Assembly (NCBI RefSeq): GCF_947488945.1
Contig: NZ_CANLBS010000003.1
Coordinates: forward strand, 62,001 to 126,000
Direction of reading: 5' to 3'
DNA: 64,000 nucleotides
DNA from: an uncultured Streptomyces sp.
Lineage (GTDB): Bacteria > Actinomycetota > Actinomycetes > Streptomycetales > Streptomycetaceae
The notes under the pieces are model-generated. The model saw only the letters and a program-made list of their open reading frames with translations, was not told the DNA's origin and ran no database searches. Below are positions 14,502 to 22,636 of this stretch, one piece after another; position 1 is the first letter of the stretch; each line of letters opens with the position of its first letter. Position numbers and translations under genes: made by a program.

Positions 14502-16970
14502 ATGGCTACGACCACACCAACCGGTGTGCGGGGCGGCCACGCCAAGCACGGGGCCCCCGAAGCCCCGTCCGGCGCGCCGATGACACACCGGCAGATCATG
14601 GAAGCGCTCGCCGGGCTCCTGCTCGGCATGTTCGTCGCGATCCTGTCGTCGACGGTCGTGTCGAACGCCCTTCCGGAGATCATCTCCGACCTGGGCGGCG
14701 GCCAGGGCGCGTACACCTGGGTCGTCACGGCCTCGCTGCTCGCGATGACCGCCACCACCCCCCTGTGGGGCAAGCTGTCCGACCTGTTCAGCAAGAAGCT
14801 GCTGGTCCAGATAGCCCTGGTCATCTACGTGCTGGGCTCCGTGGTCGCGGGTCTCTCCACCAACAGCGGCATGCTCATCGCCTGCCGCGTGGTGCAGGGC
14901 ATCGGCGTCGGCGGCCTCTCCGCACTGGCGCAGATCGTCATGGCCGCCATGATCTCCCCGCGTGAGCGTGGCCGTTACAGCGGTTACATCGGCGCGGTCT
15001 TCGCCGTCGCCACCGTCGGCGGTCCGCTGCTCGGCGGCGTCATCACCGACACCAGCTGGATGGGCTGGCGCTGGTGCTTCTACGTCGGCGTGCCGTTCGC
15101 GGTCATCGCACTGATCGTGCTGCAGAAGACCCTGAAGCTCCCGGTCGTCAAGCGTGAGGTCAAGGTCGACTGGGGTGGCGCGTTCTTCATCAGCGCCGCG
15201 GTCTCCCTGCTGCTGCTCTGGGTCACCTTCGCCGGTGACAAGTACGACTGGGCGTCCTGGCAGACCTACACAATGCTCGCCGGCGTCGTGGTCCTGGCCG
15301 CGCTGTTCCTCTTCACGGAGTCCAAGGCGCGCGAGCCGATCATCCCGCTGCGTCTCTTCCGCAATCGCACCATCACACTGGCCTCGGTCGCCTCGCTGTT
15401 CGTCGGCATCGCGATGTTCGCGGGCACCGTCTTCTTCAGCCAGTACTTCCAGCTCGCCCGCGGCAAGTCGCCGACGATGTCCGGCGTCATGACGATCCCG
15501 ATGATCGCGGGCCTCTTCCTGTCCTCGACCGTCTCGGGTCAGGTCATCACCAAGACCGGTCGCTGGAAGATCTGGCTGGTCAGCGGTGGTTTCCTGGTCA
15601 CCGCCGGTCTCGGGCTGCTCGGCACCATCCGGTACGACACGACGTACTGGCACATCGCGATCTTCATGTTCCTCATGGGTCTCGGCATCGGCATGATGAT
15701 GCAGAACCTGGTCCTGGCCACGCAGAACCAGGTCGCCCCCAGCGACCTCGGCTCGGCCAGCTCCGTCGTTACCTTCTTCCGTTCGCTCGGTGGCGCCATC
15801 GGCGTCTCGGCGCTCGGCGCCGTCCTCGGCAACCGCGTCACCCACTACGTCCAGGACGGTCTGACCGACCTCGGCGTCAAGAGCAACGCGGGCACCGGCG
15901 GCGGGGGCATCCCCGACCTGGACGCCCTGCCGGGTCCGATGCGCACGGTCGTCGAGGCCGCCTACGGCCACGGCGTCGCGGACGTCTTCCTCATCGCCGC
16001 CCCGGCCGCGCTCGTCGCCTTCCTGGTGACCTTCTTCATCAAGGAGGTCGCGCTCAAGTCGTCCAACGACGCCAAGGCTCCGGCCGAGGCGGAGGCGCCG
16101 ACCTCCGCCGGGACCACGGCCGGCCTTCCGGCCGCCGCCCCCGCGGCCCCGGCCGCCACGGCGACCGCCACGGACACCCTGGAAGCTCCCGCGGTGACGG
16201 CGACCGGCACCCCGGTCACCGGTGTGGTGCGGGGCGGTGACGGCGCCGCCGTCTCCCGCGCCGCCGTCACGCTGATCTCGCTCGGCGGGCGTCAGCTCGG
16301 CCGCGCGGTCGCCCAGGCCGACGGCGCCTACGCGCTGAACGCCCCGGGCACCGGCAGCTACGTGCTGATCGCGTCCGCCGACGGCTTCCAGCCGCAGGCG
16401 TCCACCGTGGTCGTCGGCGACGAGCCGCTGGCCTACGACATCCTGCTCTCGGGCACCAGCGGTCTGACCGGTTCGGTCCGGGCCGCCGAGTCCGGCGCCC
16501 CGGTCACCGGCGCCATGGTCATCGTGACCGACGTGCGTGGCGACGTGCTCGCCACCGGCGCCTCCGGCGAGACGGGCGACTTCGCCTTCGGCGAGCTGAT
16601 CCCCGGTCCGGTGACCGTCGCGGTCAACGCCGCCGGCTACCGCCCGCTGGCTCTGCCGGTGGAGATCGGCGGCCAGGGTGTCACCCGGGTCGACGCGGCC
16701 CTCCAGGCCGGCGCCATGGTCCAGGGCGTGGTCCGGGCGGGCGCGGGGCGCAAGCCGCTCGGCGACGCGCGGGTCACCCTGATCGACGCGGCGGGCAACG
16801 TGGTCGCCACCTCGACCACCGGTGACGACGGCGCGTACGCCTTCACCGACCTGGACGCCGGCGACTACTCGGTCATCGCCACGGGCTACCCGCCGGTGGC
16901 CGGTGCGCTGACGGTCTCCGGTCACGGGGTCGACGGTCACGACATCGAACTCGCCCACCCCGGCGAGTGA
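14502..16970 (+). CDS. MFS multidrug exporter (DHA2, 14 TM) with C-terminal carboxypeptidase-regulatory-like repeats
   Basis: 822-residue proton-driven exporter of the DHA2/EmrB group. It begins MATTTPTGVRGG and has 14 predicted membrane helices between about residues 33 and 520. Motif A-like GKLSDLFSKK follows TM2 and motif C-like AVATVGGPLLGG lies in TM5. After a linker rich in Ala, Pro and Thr (about 530-565), three beta-sandwich repeats follow at roughly 569-650, 655-735 and 738-822, each with GxVR...GxPVxGAxVxL and ending in DG-(A/D)-Y-x-(F/L). With 14 helices this tail is predicted to be cytoplasmic, unusual for this fold. RBS AAGGA lies 6 nt before ATG 14502. Transcribed with the MarR gene; the substrate is unknown. 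Confidence 0.9.
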   Translation: MATTTPTGVRGGHAKHGAPEAPSGAPMTHRQIMEALAGLLLGMFVAILSSTVVSNALPEIISDLGGGQGAYTWVVTASLLAMTATTPLWGKLSDLFSKKLLVQIALVIYVLGSVVAGLSTNSGMLIACRVVQGIGVGGLSALAQIVMAAMISPRERGRYSGYIGAVFAVATVGGPLLGGVITDTSWMGWRWCFYVGVPFAVIALIVLQKTLKLPVVKREVKVDWGGAFFISAAVSLLLLWVTFAGDKYDWASWQTYTMLAGVVVLAALFLFTESKAREPIIPLRLFRNRTITLASVASLFVGIAMFAGTVFFSQYFQLARGKSPTMSGVMTIPMIAGLFLSSTVSGQVITKTGRWKIWLVSGGFLVTAGLGLLGTIRYDTTYWHIAIFMFLMGLGIGMMMQNLVLATQNQVAPSDLGSASSVVTFFRSLGGAIGVSALGAVLGNRVTHYVQDGLTDLGVKSNAGTGGGGIPDLDALPGPMRTVVEAAYGHGVADVFLIAAPAALVAFLVTFFIKEVALKSSNDAKAPAEAEAPTSAGTTAGLPAAAPAAPAATATATDTLEAPAVTATGTPVTGVVRGGDGAAVSRAAVTLISLGGRQLGRAVAQADGAYALNAPGTGSYVLIASADGFQPQASTVVVGDEPLAYDILLSGTSGLTGSVRAAESGAPVTGAMVIVTDVRGDVLATGASGETGDFAFGELIPGPVTVAVNAAGYRPLALPVEIGGQGVTRVDAALQAGAMVQGVVRAGAGRKPLGDARVTLIDAAGNVVATSTTGDDGAYAFTDLDAGDYSVIATGYPPVAGALTVSGHGVDGHDIELAHPGE

Positions 16971-17045
16971 CCGACCGATAAAGCCCCCGGCGGGACGGCA
17001 CTTCTGGCGGAGAGTCTTTCCGGCCGGTGGAAGCGGGCCCCGGTG

Positions 17046-17083
17046 GCGGGTCCGGCAGGCAGGGGACGGCCTGCCGGACCCGC
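17046..17083 (+). terminator. Hairpin after the exporter gene
   Basis: Perfect 15-bp arms (GCGGGTCCGGCAGGC and complement) with an 8-nt loop, 76 bp after the exporter stop. Confidence 0.7.
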
Positions 17084-17162
17084 TCCGGGGCCCGACTCAT
17101 GGATTCACCGGGCCGGCCGACCGCCGGCGCGGGTGAGCATGGAGCAAGGAAGAGAGAACGGT

Positions 17163-17978
17163 ATGGGACTTCGCGCACAGGTACGGACGCGCGACGGCTG
17201 GGCGGTGCAGCACGCGGTCGTCACGGTCACCGACATGACCGGCACCCAGGTTCTGCGGGCGTCCGCCGACGAGGAGGGCACGGCCCGCACCTACGAGCCG
17301 CTGCCGGCCGGCGCGTACACGGTGATCGTGACGGCCGTCGGCTACGCTCCCTCGGCGTCCACGGCGCTGGTAACCGCCAGCGGCCGCATCGAGGCGGGCA
17401 ACGTGGTGCTGGCCCGCCAGGGCGGCGTGGAGCTGCCGCCGCCGGGCTCCTGGTCCCTGGACCCGGCCCACTCCTCCGTCGGCGCGACCGCCCAGCACCT
17501 GGGCATCTCCAGCGTGCGCGGCAGGTTCACCGAGTTCAGCGGCCGGATCGACATCGACGAGGACCTCGCACGGTCCCGGGTCGAGGCGGTCATCGACGCG
17601 GCGAGCATCGACACCGGCAACGGCATGCGCGACAAGCACCTGTGCTCGCCGGATTTCCTGGACGTGGACCGCTTCCCGGAGATCACCTACCGCTCGACCG
17701 GGCTGGTCCCGGCCGGACCGGACCGGTGGACGGTCCAGGGCGAGCTGACGATGCACGGCGTGGCCCGCCGCGCCGACCTCGACCTGACCTACCTGGGCAC
17801 CGGCCCCGACCCGTGGGGCGGAGTGCGCGCCGCGTTCCGCGCCACCACGGAGCTGCGCCGCGAGGACTTCGCGATGAACTACAACCAGGTCGTGCAGGCG
17901 GGGATCTCCGCCATCGGCACGACGCTCCGGGTCGAGCTGGACATCCAGGCGGTCCAGGGCGAGATCCCGGCGGTCTGA
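17163..17978 (+). CDS. YceI family protein with N-terminal carboxypeptidase-regulatory-like domain
   Basis: 271-residue protein. Residues 1-88 form a carboxypeptidase-regulatory-like beta-sandwich (QVRTRDGWAVQHAVVTVTDM ... GTARTYEPLPAGAYTVIVTA), the same fold repeated in the exporter's tail. Residues about 95-271 are a YceI lipocalin-like domain: GSWSLDPAHSSVGATAQHLG, RGRFTEFSGRIDI, IDTGNGMRDKHLCSPDFLDV and FAMNYNQVVQAG. YceI proteins bind polyisoprenoid or other amphiphilic ligands in a hydrophobic pocket. No signal peptide is visible, so it is probably cytoplasmic. The shared domain and gene order suggest it works with the exporter. RBS GGAAGAGAG precedes ATG 17163. Confidence 0.88.
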   Translation: MGLRAQVRTRDGWAVQHAVVTVTDMTGTQVLRASADEEGTARTYEPLPAGAYTVIVTAVGYAPSASTALVTASGRIEAGNVVLARQGGVELPPPGSWSLDPAHSSVGATAQHLGISSVRGRFTEFSGRIDIDEDLARSRVEAVIDAASIDTGNGMRDKHLCSPDFLDVDRFPEITYRSTGLVPAGPDRWTVQGELTMHGVARRADLDLTYLGTGPDPWGGVRAAFRATTELRREDFAMNYNQVVQAGISAIGTTLRVELDIQAVQGEIPAV

Positions 17979-18009
17979 TTCCGGGCCTCCGGGCCCTTCC
18001 CCGGCACCG

Positions 18010-18039
18010 GGCCCGTGCGGGCGTCGTCCCGCACGGGCC
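18010..18039 (+). terminator. Hairpin after the YceI gene
   Basis: Perfect 12-bp stem (GGCCCGTGCGGG and complement), 6-nt loop. The following 18041-18264 is GACCGGG-rich low-complexity DNA with no gene. Confidence 0.75.
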
Positions 18040-18264
18040 TCCGTGCTGTCCGGGGTGGTCGTGTTGTCCTGGGGCGTCGTGCTGTGCAGGGGCGCCTGGC
18101 CGACCGGGAGCGACCAGCCGACCGGGGGCGGCGAGCCGGCCGGGGCATTGAGCCGACCAAGGGGCGCCGCGCCGACCGGGGAGGCGTACGGCCTGCGGCG
18201 GGAGCCCGCCGGGCGCCCGCGGCGACGGGCCCGCGCCGGTCCGGCCTCGCTGCGGGCCTGCGCC

Positions 18265-18270
18265 TAGGGT
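18265..18270 (+). promoter_or_regulatory. -10 box TAGGGT, leaderless layout
   Basis: Ends exactly 6 nt before the ATG at 18277. Confidence 0.55.
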
Positions 18271-18276
18271 GGTGGC

Positions 18277-18747
18277 ATGGCTCCCCACATCGCGACCAAC
18301 ACCACCGTCGGGCTCGACGAGTTGCTCGAATTCGTACGCCCCCGGCACCGCGCCGTCCTGACGACCGCGCGGTCCGACGGCCGGCCCCAGAGCTCCCCGC
18401 TCACCTGCGGCGTCGACGACTCCGGCCGGATCGTCGTCTCCACGTACCCGGAGCGCGCGAAGACCCGCAACGCCAAGCGGGACGCCCGGGTCTCCGTCGT
18501 CGTCCTGTCCGACGACTGGAACGGCCCCTGGGTCCAGATCGACGGCACCGCCGAGGTGATCGACGCCCCCGACTCCGTCGAGCCGCTCGTCGAGTACTTC
18601 CGCACCATCTCGGGCGAGCACCCGGACTGGGACGAGTACCGGGCGGCCATGCTGAAGCAGGGGAAGTCGATCATCCGGATCACCCCGGAGCGGTGGGGCC
18701 CGATCGCCACCGGCGGCTTCCCCGCGCGGCTCGCGGAGAACGACTGA
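18277..18747 (+). CDS. PPOX-class F420-dependent oxidoreductase
   Basis: 156-residue split-barrel flavin/F420-binding protein. RHRAVLTTARSDGRPQSSPL and RIVVSTYPERAKTRNAKRDA are signatures of the F420-dependent PPOX-like subfamily, with WVQIDGTAEVIDAPD and YFRTISGEHPDWDEYRAAML. It would transfer a hydride from reduced F420 to an unknown acceptor in the cytosol. The full family length is present. No Shine-Dalgarno; TAGGGT lies 6 nt ahead, so the mRNA is probably leaderless. A 2-hydroxyacid dehydrogenase gene follows after 3 bp, so the two are cotranscribed. Confidence 0.9.
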   Translation: MAPHIATNTTVGLDELLEFVRPRHRAVLTTARSDGRPQSSPLTCGVDDSGRIVVSTYPERAKTRNAKRDARVSVVVLSDDWNGPWVQIDGTAEVIDAPDSVEPLVEYFRTISGEHPDWDEYRAAMLKQGKSIIRITPERWGPIATGGFPARLAEND

Positions 18748-18750
18748 TCC

Positions 18751-19731
18751 ATGCCCGACCCCGCGCGCCCCGGTCCGCTCCCCGCCCCGCCCGCACTGCT
18801 CGCCGGACTGCCGGCGGCCCGTCTGCTGGCCGACCCCGGCACGGCCCCGGCCGTCCTCACGGAGCTGGAGCGGATCACCGGCCGCCCGGTCCTGACCCCG
18901 CCCGACCCGGCCCCGCCCGGCGGTCCGTACGTCTACGTCGGCTCCGCCCTGCCCGGCCCGCTGCGCACCCCGGAGCTGCTCTGGTTCCACAGCGTCAACG
19001 CGGGGGCGGACGGCCTGCTCGGCTCCGGTGCGTGGCCCGGGGCGGCGCTGCTGACCCGGACGGTCGGCCGGATGGACGAGCGGATCGCCCAGTACGTGCT
19101 GGCCTGGATGCTCGCGGAAGTCCAGTCGGTCGCCGGGTTCGCCGCACGGCCCGAGTGGGCCGAGTGGCGCCGGCGCCCCTCCGAACTGGTGGCCGGCAGC
19201 ACGGCCGTCGTGCACGGCACGGGCCGGATCGGCTCGTCGGTCGCCGGGCTGCTGCGGGCGGTGGGCGTGCGGACCGTGGGGGTGGCGCGCGCCCCGCGTG
19301 CCGAGGCGCCGGCCGGGTTCGACCGGGTGGTCGCGGCGGACCGGGACCGGGAGGCCCTCGCGGCGGCCCGGTGGGTGGTCGGCGCGCTGCCGCTGACGGC
19401 GTCTACCGACGGTTTCTTCGGCGCGGACCGGTTCGCCGCGATGAACGGTGCGACCTTCGTCAACGTCGGGCGCGGGGCCACCGTGGACCACGCGGCGCTG
19501 GACCGCGCGCTGCGGGCGGGCACGGTGGGGCGCGCGGTGCTCGACGTGCTGCCGGTGGAGCCCCCTCCCGCCGACGACCCGTGCTGGCGGCTGCCCCGTA
19601 CGACCATCACCTCGCACTCGTCCGGGATCACGGCGGACGAGGACGTGGTCGCCGACTTCGCCGCCTGCTGGACCGAGCTGGCACGGGGGGTTCTCCCCGC
19701 GCTGACCGTGGACGTGCGCCGGGGGTACTGA
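18751..19731 (+). CDS. D-isomer-specific 2-hydroxyacid dehydrogenase
   Basis: 326-residue NAD(P)-dependent dehydrogenase. The Rossmann motif is VVHGTGRIGSSVAGLLRAVG (about residues 151-170). The active-site elements are FVNVGRGATVDHAALDRAL (Arg), VLDVLPVEPPP (Glu) and ITSHSSGIT (His), the Arg-Glu-His set of the family. The N-terminal catalytic half is shorter and more divergent than in glycerate dehydrogenases, so the substrate is uncertain (glyoxylate or hydroxypyruvate type is a guess). It starts 3 bp after the F420 oxidoreductase stop. Confidence 0.87.
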   Translation: MPDPARPGPLPAPPALLAGLPAARLLADPGTAPAVLTELERITGRPVLTPPDPAPPGGPYVYVGSALPGPLRTPELLWFHSVNAGADGLLGSGAWPGAALLTRTVGRMDERIAQYVLAWMLAEVQSVAGFAARPEWAEWRRRPSELVAGSTAVVHGTGRIGSSVAGLLRAVGVRTVGVARAPRAEAPAGFDRVVAADRDREALAAARWVVGALPLTASTDGFFGADRFAAMNGATFVNVGRGATVDHAALDRALRAGTVGRAVLDVLPVEPPPADDPCWRLPRTTITSHSSGITADEDVVADFAACWTELARGVLPALTVDVRRGY

Positions 19732-19897
19732 CGAGGAAGGCGCGTCCGCAACGCCCGGACGCGATGAGTCCGCGCCCGCGCGGCGGTCTTACCCGGTGAG
19801 CGCGGCCCACGCCCGGGCCCGCCGGAGCCCGGGGCTCGGCGGTCCGGGCCGCCGGCCGCCGGCCGCCGACGACGGAAGACGACGGAAGGTGGGACGG

Positions 19898-21070
19898 ATG
19901 ACCCGCTCGCAGGACGTGCAGGACGTGCTCGACCGCCATGTTCAGGACGGTTCGGTGCCCGGCGCCGTGGCGCTGGTGGCCCGGGGCGACCGGGTGGACG
20001 TGGCGGTGTCCGGCTCGGTGGACACCGCCGGTACCGCCCCGATGGCCCGGAACACCCTGTTCCGCATCGCCTCGATCACCAAGCCGGTGGTGGCGGCGGC
20101 CGTGATGGCGCTGGTCGACGACGGTCTGCTCGCACCGGACGACGAGATCCGCCGCTGGCTGCCCGAACTCGCGCACCCCTCGGTGGTGCGCTCCCCCGAC
20201 GGTCCGGTCGACGACGTGGTACCGGCTCGACGGCCCGTCACCGTCGCCGATCTGCTCACCTTCCGAGCCGGCTGGGGCTTCCCGTCCGACTTCTCGCTCC
20301 CCGCCGTGGCCCCGCTCTTCGACGAGCTGCGACAGGGGTCCCCGCAGCCGCAGGTCGTCGCGGAACCGGACGCGTGGATGCGGGCGCTCGCCCGGGTGCC
20401 GCTGCTGCACCAGCCGGGTGAGACCTGGCTCTACAACACCTGCTCGGACATTCTCGGCGTGCTGGTCGCCCGGGTCTCCGGCCGCCCGCTGCCGGTGTTC
20501 CTGGCGGAGCGCCTGTTCGGACCGCTCGGCATGACCGACACGGGGTTCTCGGTGGAGCCCGCCGCGCTCGGCCGGTTCACCTCCTTCTACCGCCGGAACG
20601 AGGAGGGAGGGCTCGACCTGGTCGACGCCCCCGACGGGCAGTGGAGCAGCCCGCCGCCGTTCCCGTCGGGCGCGGGCGGGCTGGTCTCGACCGTCGACGA
20701 CTGGTGGGCGTTCGGGCGGATGTTGCTGGCCGGCGGCACGGCCGACGACGGGACCCGGGTGCTGTCCGCCGGTGCGGTGCGGGACATGACCACCGACCAT
20801 CTGACCCGCGCCCAGCGCGAGGCGAGCGGGCTGTTCACCGAGGGGCAGGGCTGGGGATACGGCGGCTCGGTCGACGTCGACACCCGCGCCCCCTGGAACG
20901 TGCCCGGCCGGTACGGCTGGGTCGGCGGCACCGGTACCGCCGCGCACATCGTCCCGGCGACCGGGACGGTGACGCTGCTCATGACCCAGGTGGAGATGGC
21001 CGGACCCGCGGCCCCGCAGATCATGCGCGACTTCTGGACCTGCGCGGCCGGAGCGGAGCCGCAGCGCTGA
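19898..21070 (+). CDS. Serine hydrolase, beta-lactamase/esterase class C family
   Basis: 390-residue member of the penicillin-binding protein-like serine hydrolases (EstB/class C). The nucleophile motif is RIASITK (Ser59 and Lys62 from the chosen start), followed by WLYNTCSD (YxN) and YGWVGGTGTAAH in place of the KTG triad. No signal peptide is visible, so it is probably a cytosolic esterase or peptidase rather than a lactamase. ATG 19898 follows GGAAGGTGGG; a longer frame starts at 19796 but its residues are Arg/Pro-rich filler. Between about 21071 and 21388 I see only low-complexity sequence. Confidence 0.87.
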   Translation: MTRSQDVQDVLDRHVQDGSVPGAVALVARGDRVDVAVSGSVDTAGTAPMARNTLFRIASITKPVVAAAVMALVDDGLLAPDDEIRRWLPELAHPSVVRSPDGPVDDVVPARRPVTVADLLTFRAGWGFPSDFSLPAVAPLFDELRQGSPQPQVVAEPDAWMRALARVPLLHQPGETWLYNTCSDILGVLVARVSGRPLPVFLAERLFGPLGMTDTGFSVEPAALGRFTSFYRRNEEGGLDLVDAPDGQWSSPPPFPSGAGGLVSTVDDWWAFGRMLLAGGTADDGTRVLSAGAVRDMTTDHLTRAQREASGLFTEGQGWGYGGSVDVDTRAPWNVPGRYGWVGGTGTAAHIVPATGTVTLLMTQVEMAGPAAPQIMRDFWTCAAGAEPQR

Positions 21071-21388
21071 CGCGGAATGCAGCGCCGAGCGGCGGAGGCG
21101 GGCTGCAAAGCCGGGCGCCGCCGGGCGGCCTCCTCCGGAGCGCCGGGGCGGGCCGGGCCACCGCGGGCCGGACCACCGGGCCGGGCCGGAAGGGGCGCGG
21201 GACGGCCGCATGCTGGGCGCCCTCGTCGCCGGGGAGCGTCGGCGGGCGGGTCCGGGGACCCACCGGTGGCCCGGACCCGCCGGTCGTCCTGCGGGACCCA
21301 CCGGTCGTCCGGCACACGGCCCGGTCCGGCTCCCATGCGTCACATTTCCGGTGCGTGCGGCGGCTCGGGCAGGCACGGCCCAGGCGCG

Positions 21389-21802
21389 TACATCTTCGCT
21401 GCGTACCTCTTCGCCGGCGTCCGCGAGGGCGTCGCTCTGCGCGTCCGTCAGCTTCTCGGAGGTCGGCCGGGTGCCCCGGCCGATGTCCGCGATCACCTTC
21501 GAGTCGGTCACCGACCCGTCGGCCCCGACCACCGCGTCGATCGTGCCGAGCGGCTGCCCGCTGCCGCCGACGTAACCGAGCGGGTCGCCGTCCGGGACCA
21601 CGCCCGGCAGCGGGTCCGCGCCCGGCGGCCGACCCGCCCGCACGGCGATGGTGTGCAACTGATGGTCCAGCTTGCCGTCCATGTAGTGGTGGAAGGCGAG
21701 GGCGGTGACCGAGCCGATCACGGCGGCCACCACGGCGATGAGGGTCACCGCGTGGACCACCAGCCGGGTCCGCAGCGTCCACGGCCCCCTCGTGCGCGAC
21801 CG
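21389..21802 (-). pseudogene. Decayed sensor histidine kinase (N-terminal remnant only)
   Basis: Downstream of the intact response regulator, the minus strand encodes a typical Streptomyces sensor kinase N-terminus: WTLRTRLVVHAVTLIAVVAA, a transmembrane helix, then an extracellular sensor segment (HHYMDGKLDHQLHTIAVRAG ... TSEKLTDAQSDALADAGEEV). After about residue 124 similarity stops. There is no second membrane helix, HAMP, HisKA or HATPase domain before the convergent serine hydrolase gene. An in-frame TAG at 21803-21805 also removes the expected start region; only a GTG inside the membrane segment (21760) remains. The breakpoint lies in repetitive GACCGGTGGGTCC-rich DNA, so a deletion is likely. 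Confidence 0.75.
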
Positions 21803-21812
21803 CTACCCGCGC

Positions 21813-22553
21813 CTACTCGCCGGGCTTGATGAGGTATCCCGCCCCGCGCCGGGTGTGGATCATGGGCGTCCGCCCCGCGTCGATCTTCTTGCGCAGGTAG
21901 GAGATGTACAGCTCGACGACGTTGGCCTGGCCGCCGAAGTCGTAGTTCCAGACCCGGTCGAGTATCTGCGCCTTGCTGAGCACCCGGCGCGGGTTGCGCA
22001 TCAGGAACCGCAGCAGCTCGAACTCGGTAGCCGTGAGGTGGATCGACACCGCGCCCCGGCTCACCTCGTGGCTGTCCTCGTCCAGTTGCAGGTCGCCGAC
22101 GACCAGCGTCGACCCGCTGCGGGCGGACGTGCCGGTCCCGGAGCGGCGGATCAGGCCGCGCAACCGCGCCACGACCTCCTCCAGGCTGAACGGCTTGGTG
22201 ACGTAGTCGTCGCCGCCCGCCGTGAGTCCGGCGATCCGGTCCTCCACCGCGTCCCGCGCGGTCAGGAAGAGCACCGGCACGTCGGCGTGGTCCCGGCGCA
22301 GCCGCGAGAGGACGGCGAGGCCGTCCATGTCGGGCAGCATCACGTCGAGCACCACCGCGTCCGGCCGGAAGTCCCGCGCGGTCCGCAGAGCCCCGGCGCC
22401 GTCCCCCGCGCTGCGCACCTCCCAGCCCTCGTACCGCAGGGCCATGGACAGCAGCTCCGCGAGCGGCGGCTCGTCGTCCACGACCAGTACGCGGACGGGG
22501 CTGCGGTCGGACCTGAGCAGTTCGGTACGCCCCAGGGGCGAGGTCGTCGTCAT
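21813..22553 (-). CDS. OmpR/PhoB-family response regulator
   Basis: 246-residue two-component regulator. The receiver has VLVVDDEPPLAELL (acidic pair), VVLDVMLPDMDGLAVLSRLR (phospho-Asp), FLTARD (Thr/Ser switch) and VTKPFSLEEV (Lys), all intact. The C-terminal winged helix shows HLTATEFELLRFLMRNPRRV, LDRVWNYDFGGQANVVELYI and IHTRRGAGYLIKPGE. The cognate kinase that should follow is reduced to a remnant, so this regulator is orphaned or served by another kinase. Four CTGTGA/CTGAGA direct repeats upstream suggest autoregulation. Confidence 0.95.
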   Translation of the reverse strand: MTTTSPLGRTELLRSDRSPVRVLVVDDEPPLAELLSMALRYEGWEVRSAGDGAGALRTARDFRPDAVVLDVMLPDMDGLAVLSRLRRDHADVPVLFLTARDAVEDRIAGLTAGGDDYVTKPFSLEEVVARLRGLIRRSGTGTSARSGSTLVVGDLQLDEDSHEVSRGAVSIHLTATEFELLRFLMRNPRRVLSKAQILDRVWNYDFGGQANVVELYISYLRKKIDAGRTPMIHTRRGAGYLIKPGE

Positions 22554-22562
22554 GCCCCCACC

Positions 22563-22616
22563 CTGTGAGACCGCTCTGAGAGGGGCCTTGCGCGTTTCTG
22601 TGAAACTCCTGAGAAA
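22563..22616 (-). promoter_or_regulatory. Direct-repeat operator upstream of the response regulator
   Basis: CTGTGAGA (22563), CTGAGAGG (22576), CTGTGAAA (22598) and CTGAGAAA (22609) are spaced 13, 22 and 11 bp, near helical phasing. This is the layout bound by OmpR-type dimers. Confidence 0.5.
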
Positions 22617-22636
22617 GGAGCCGTACGGTCGGCCCG

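Noticed and set aside
14499..16958. 819-codon open frame opposite the exporter
   Set aside because: Same cause: its residues are repetitive Asp/Gly/Arg and the plus strand encodes an unmistakable MFS protein.
18041..18264. Protein-coding repeat (GACCGGG-rich) between YceI and the F420 oxidoreductase
   Set aside because: No ribosome site or start, and it is low-complexity in all frames.
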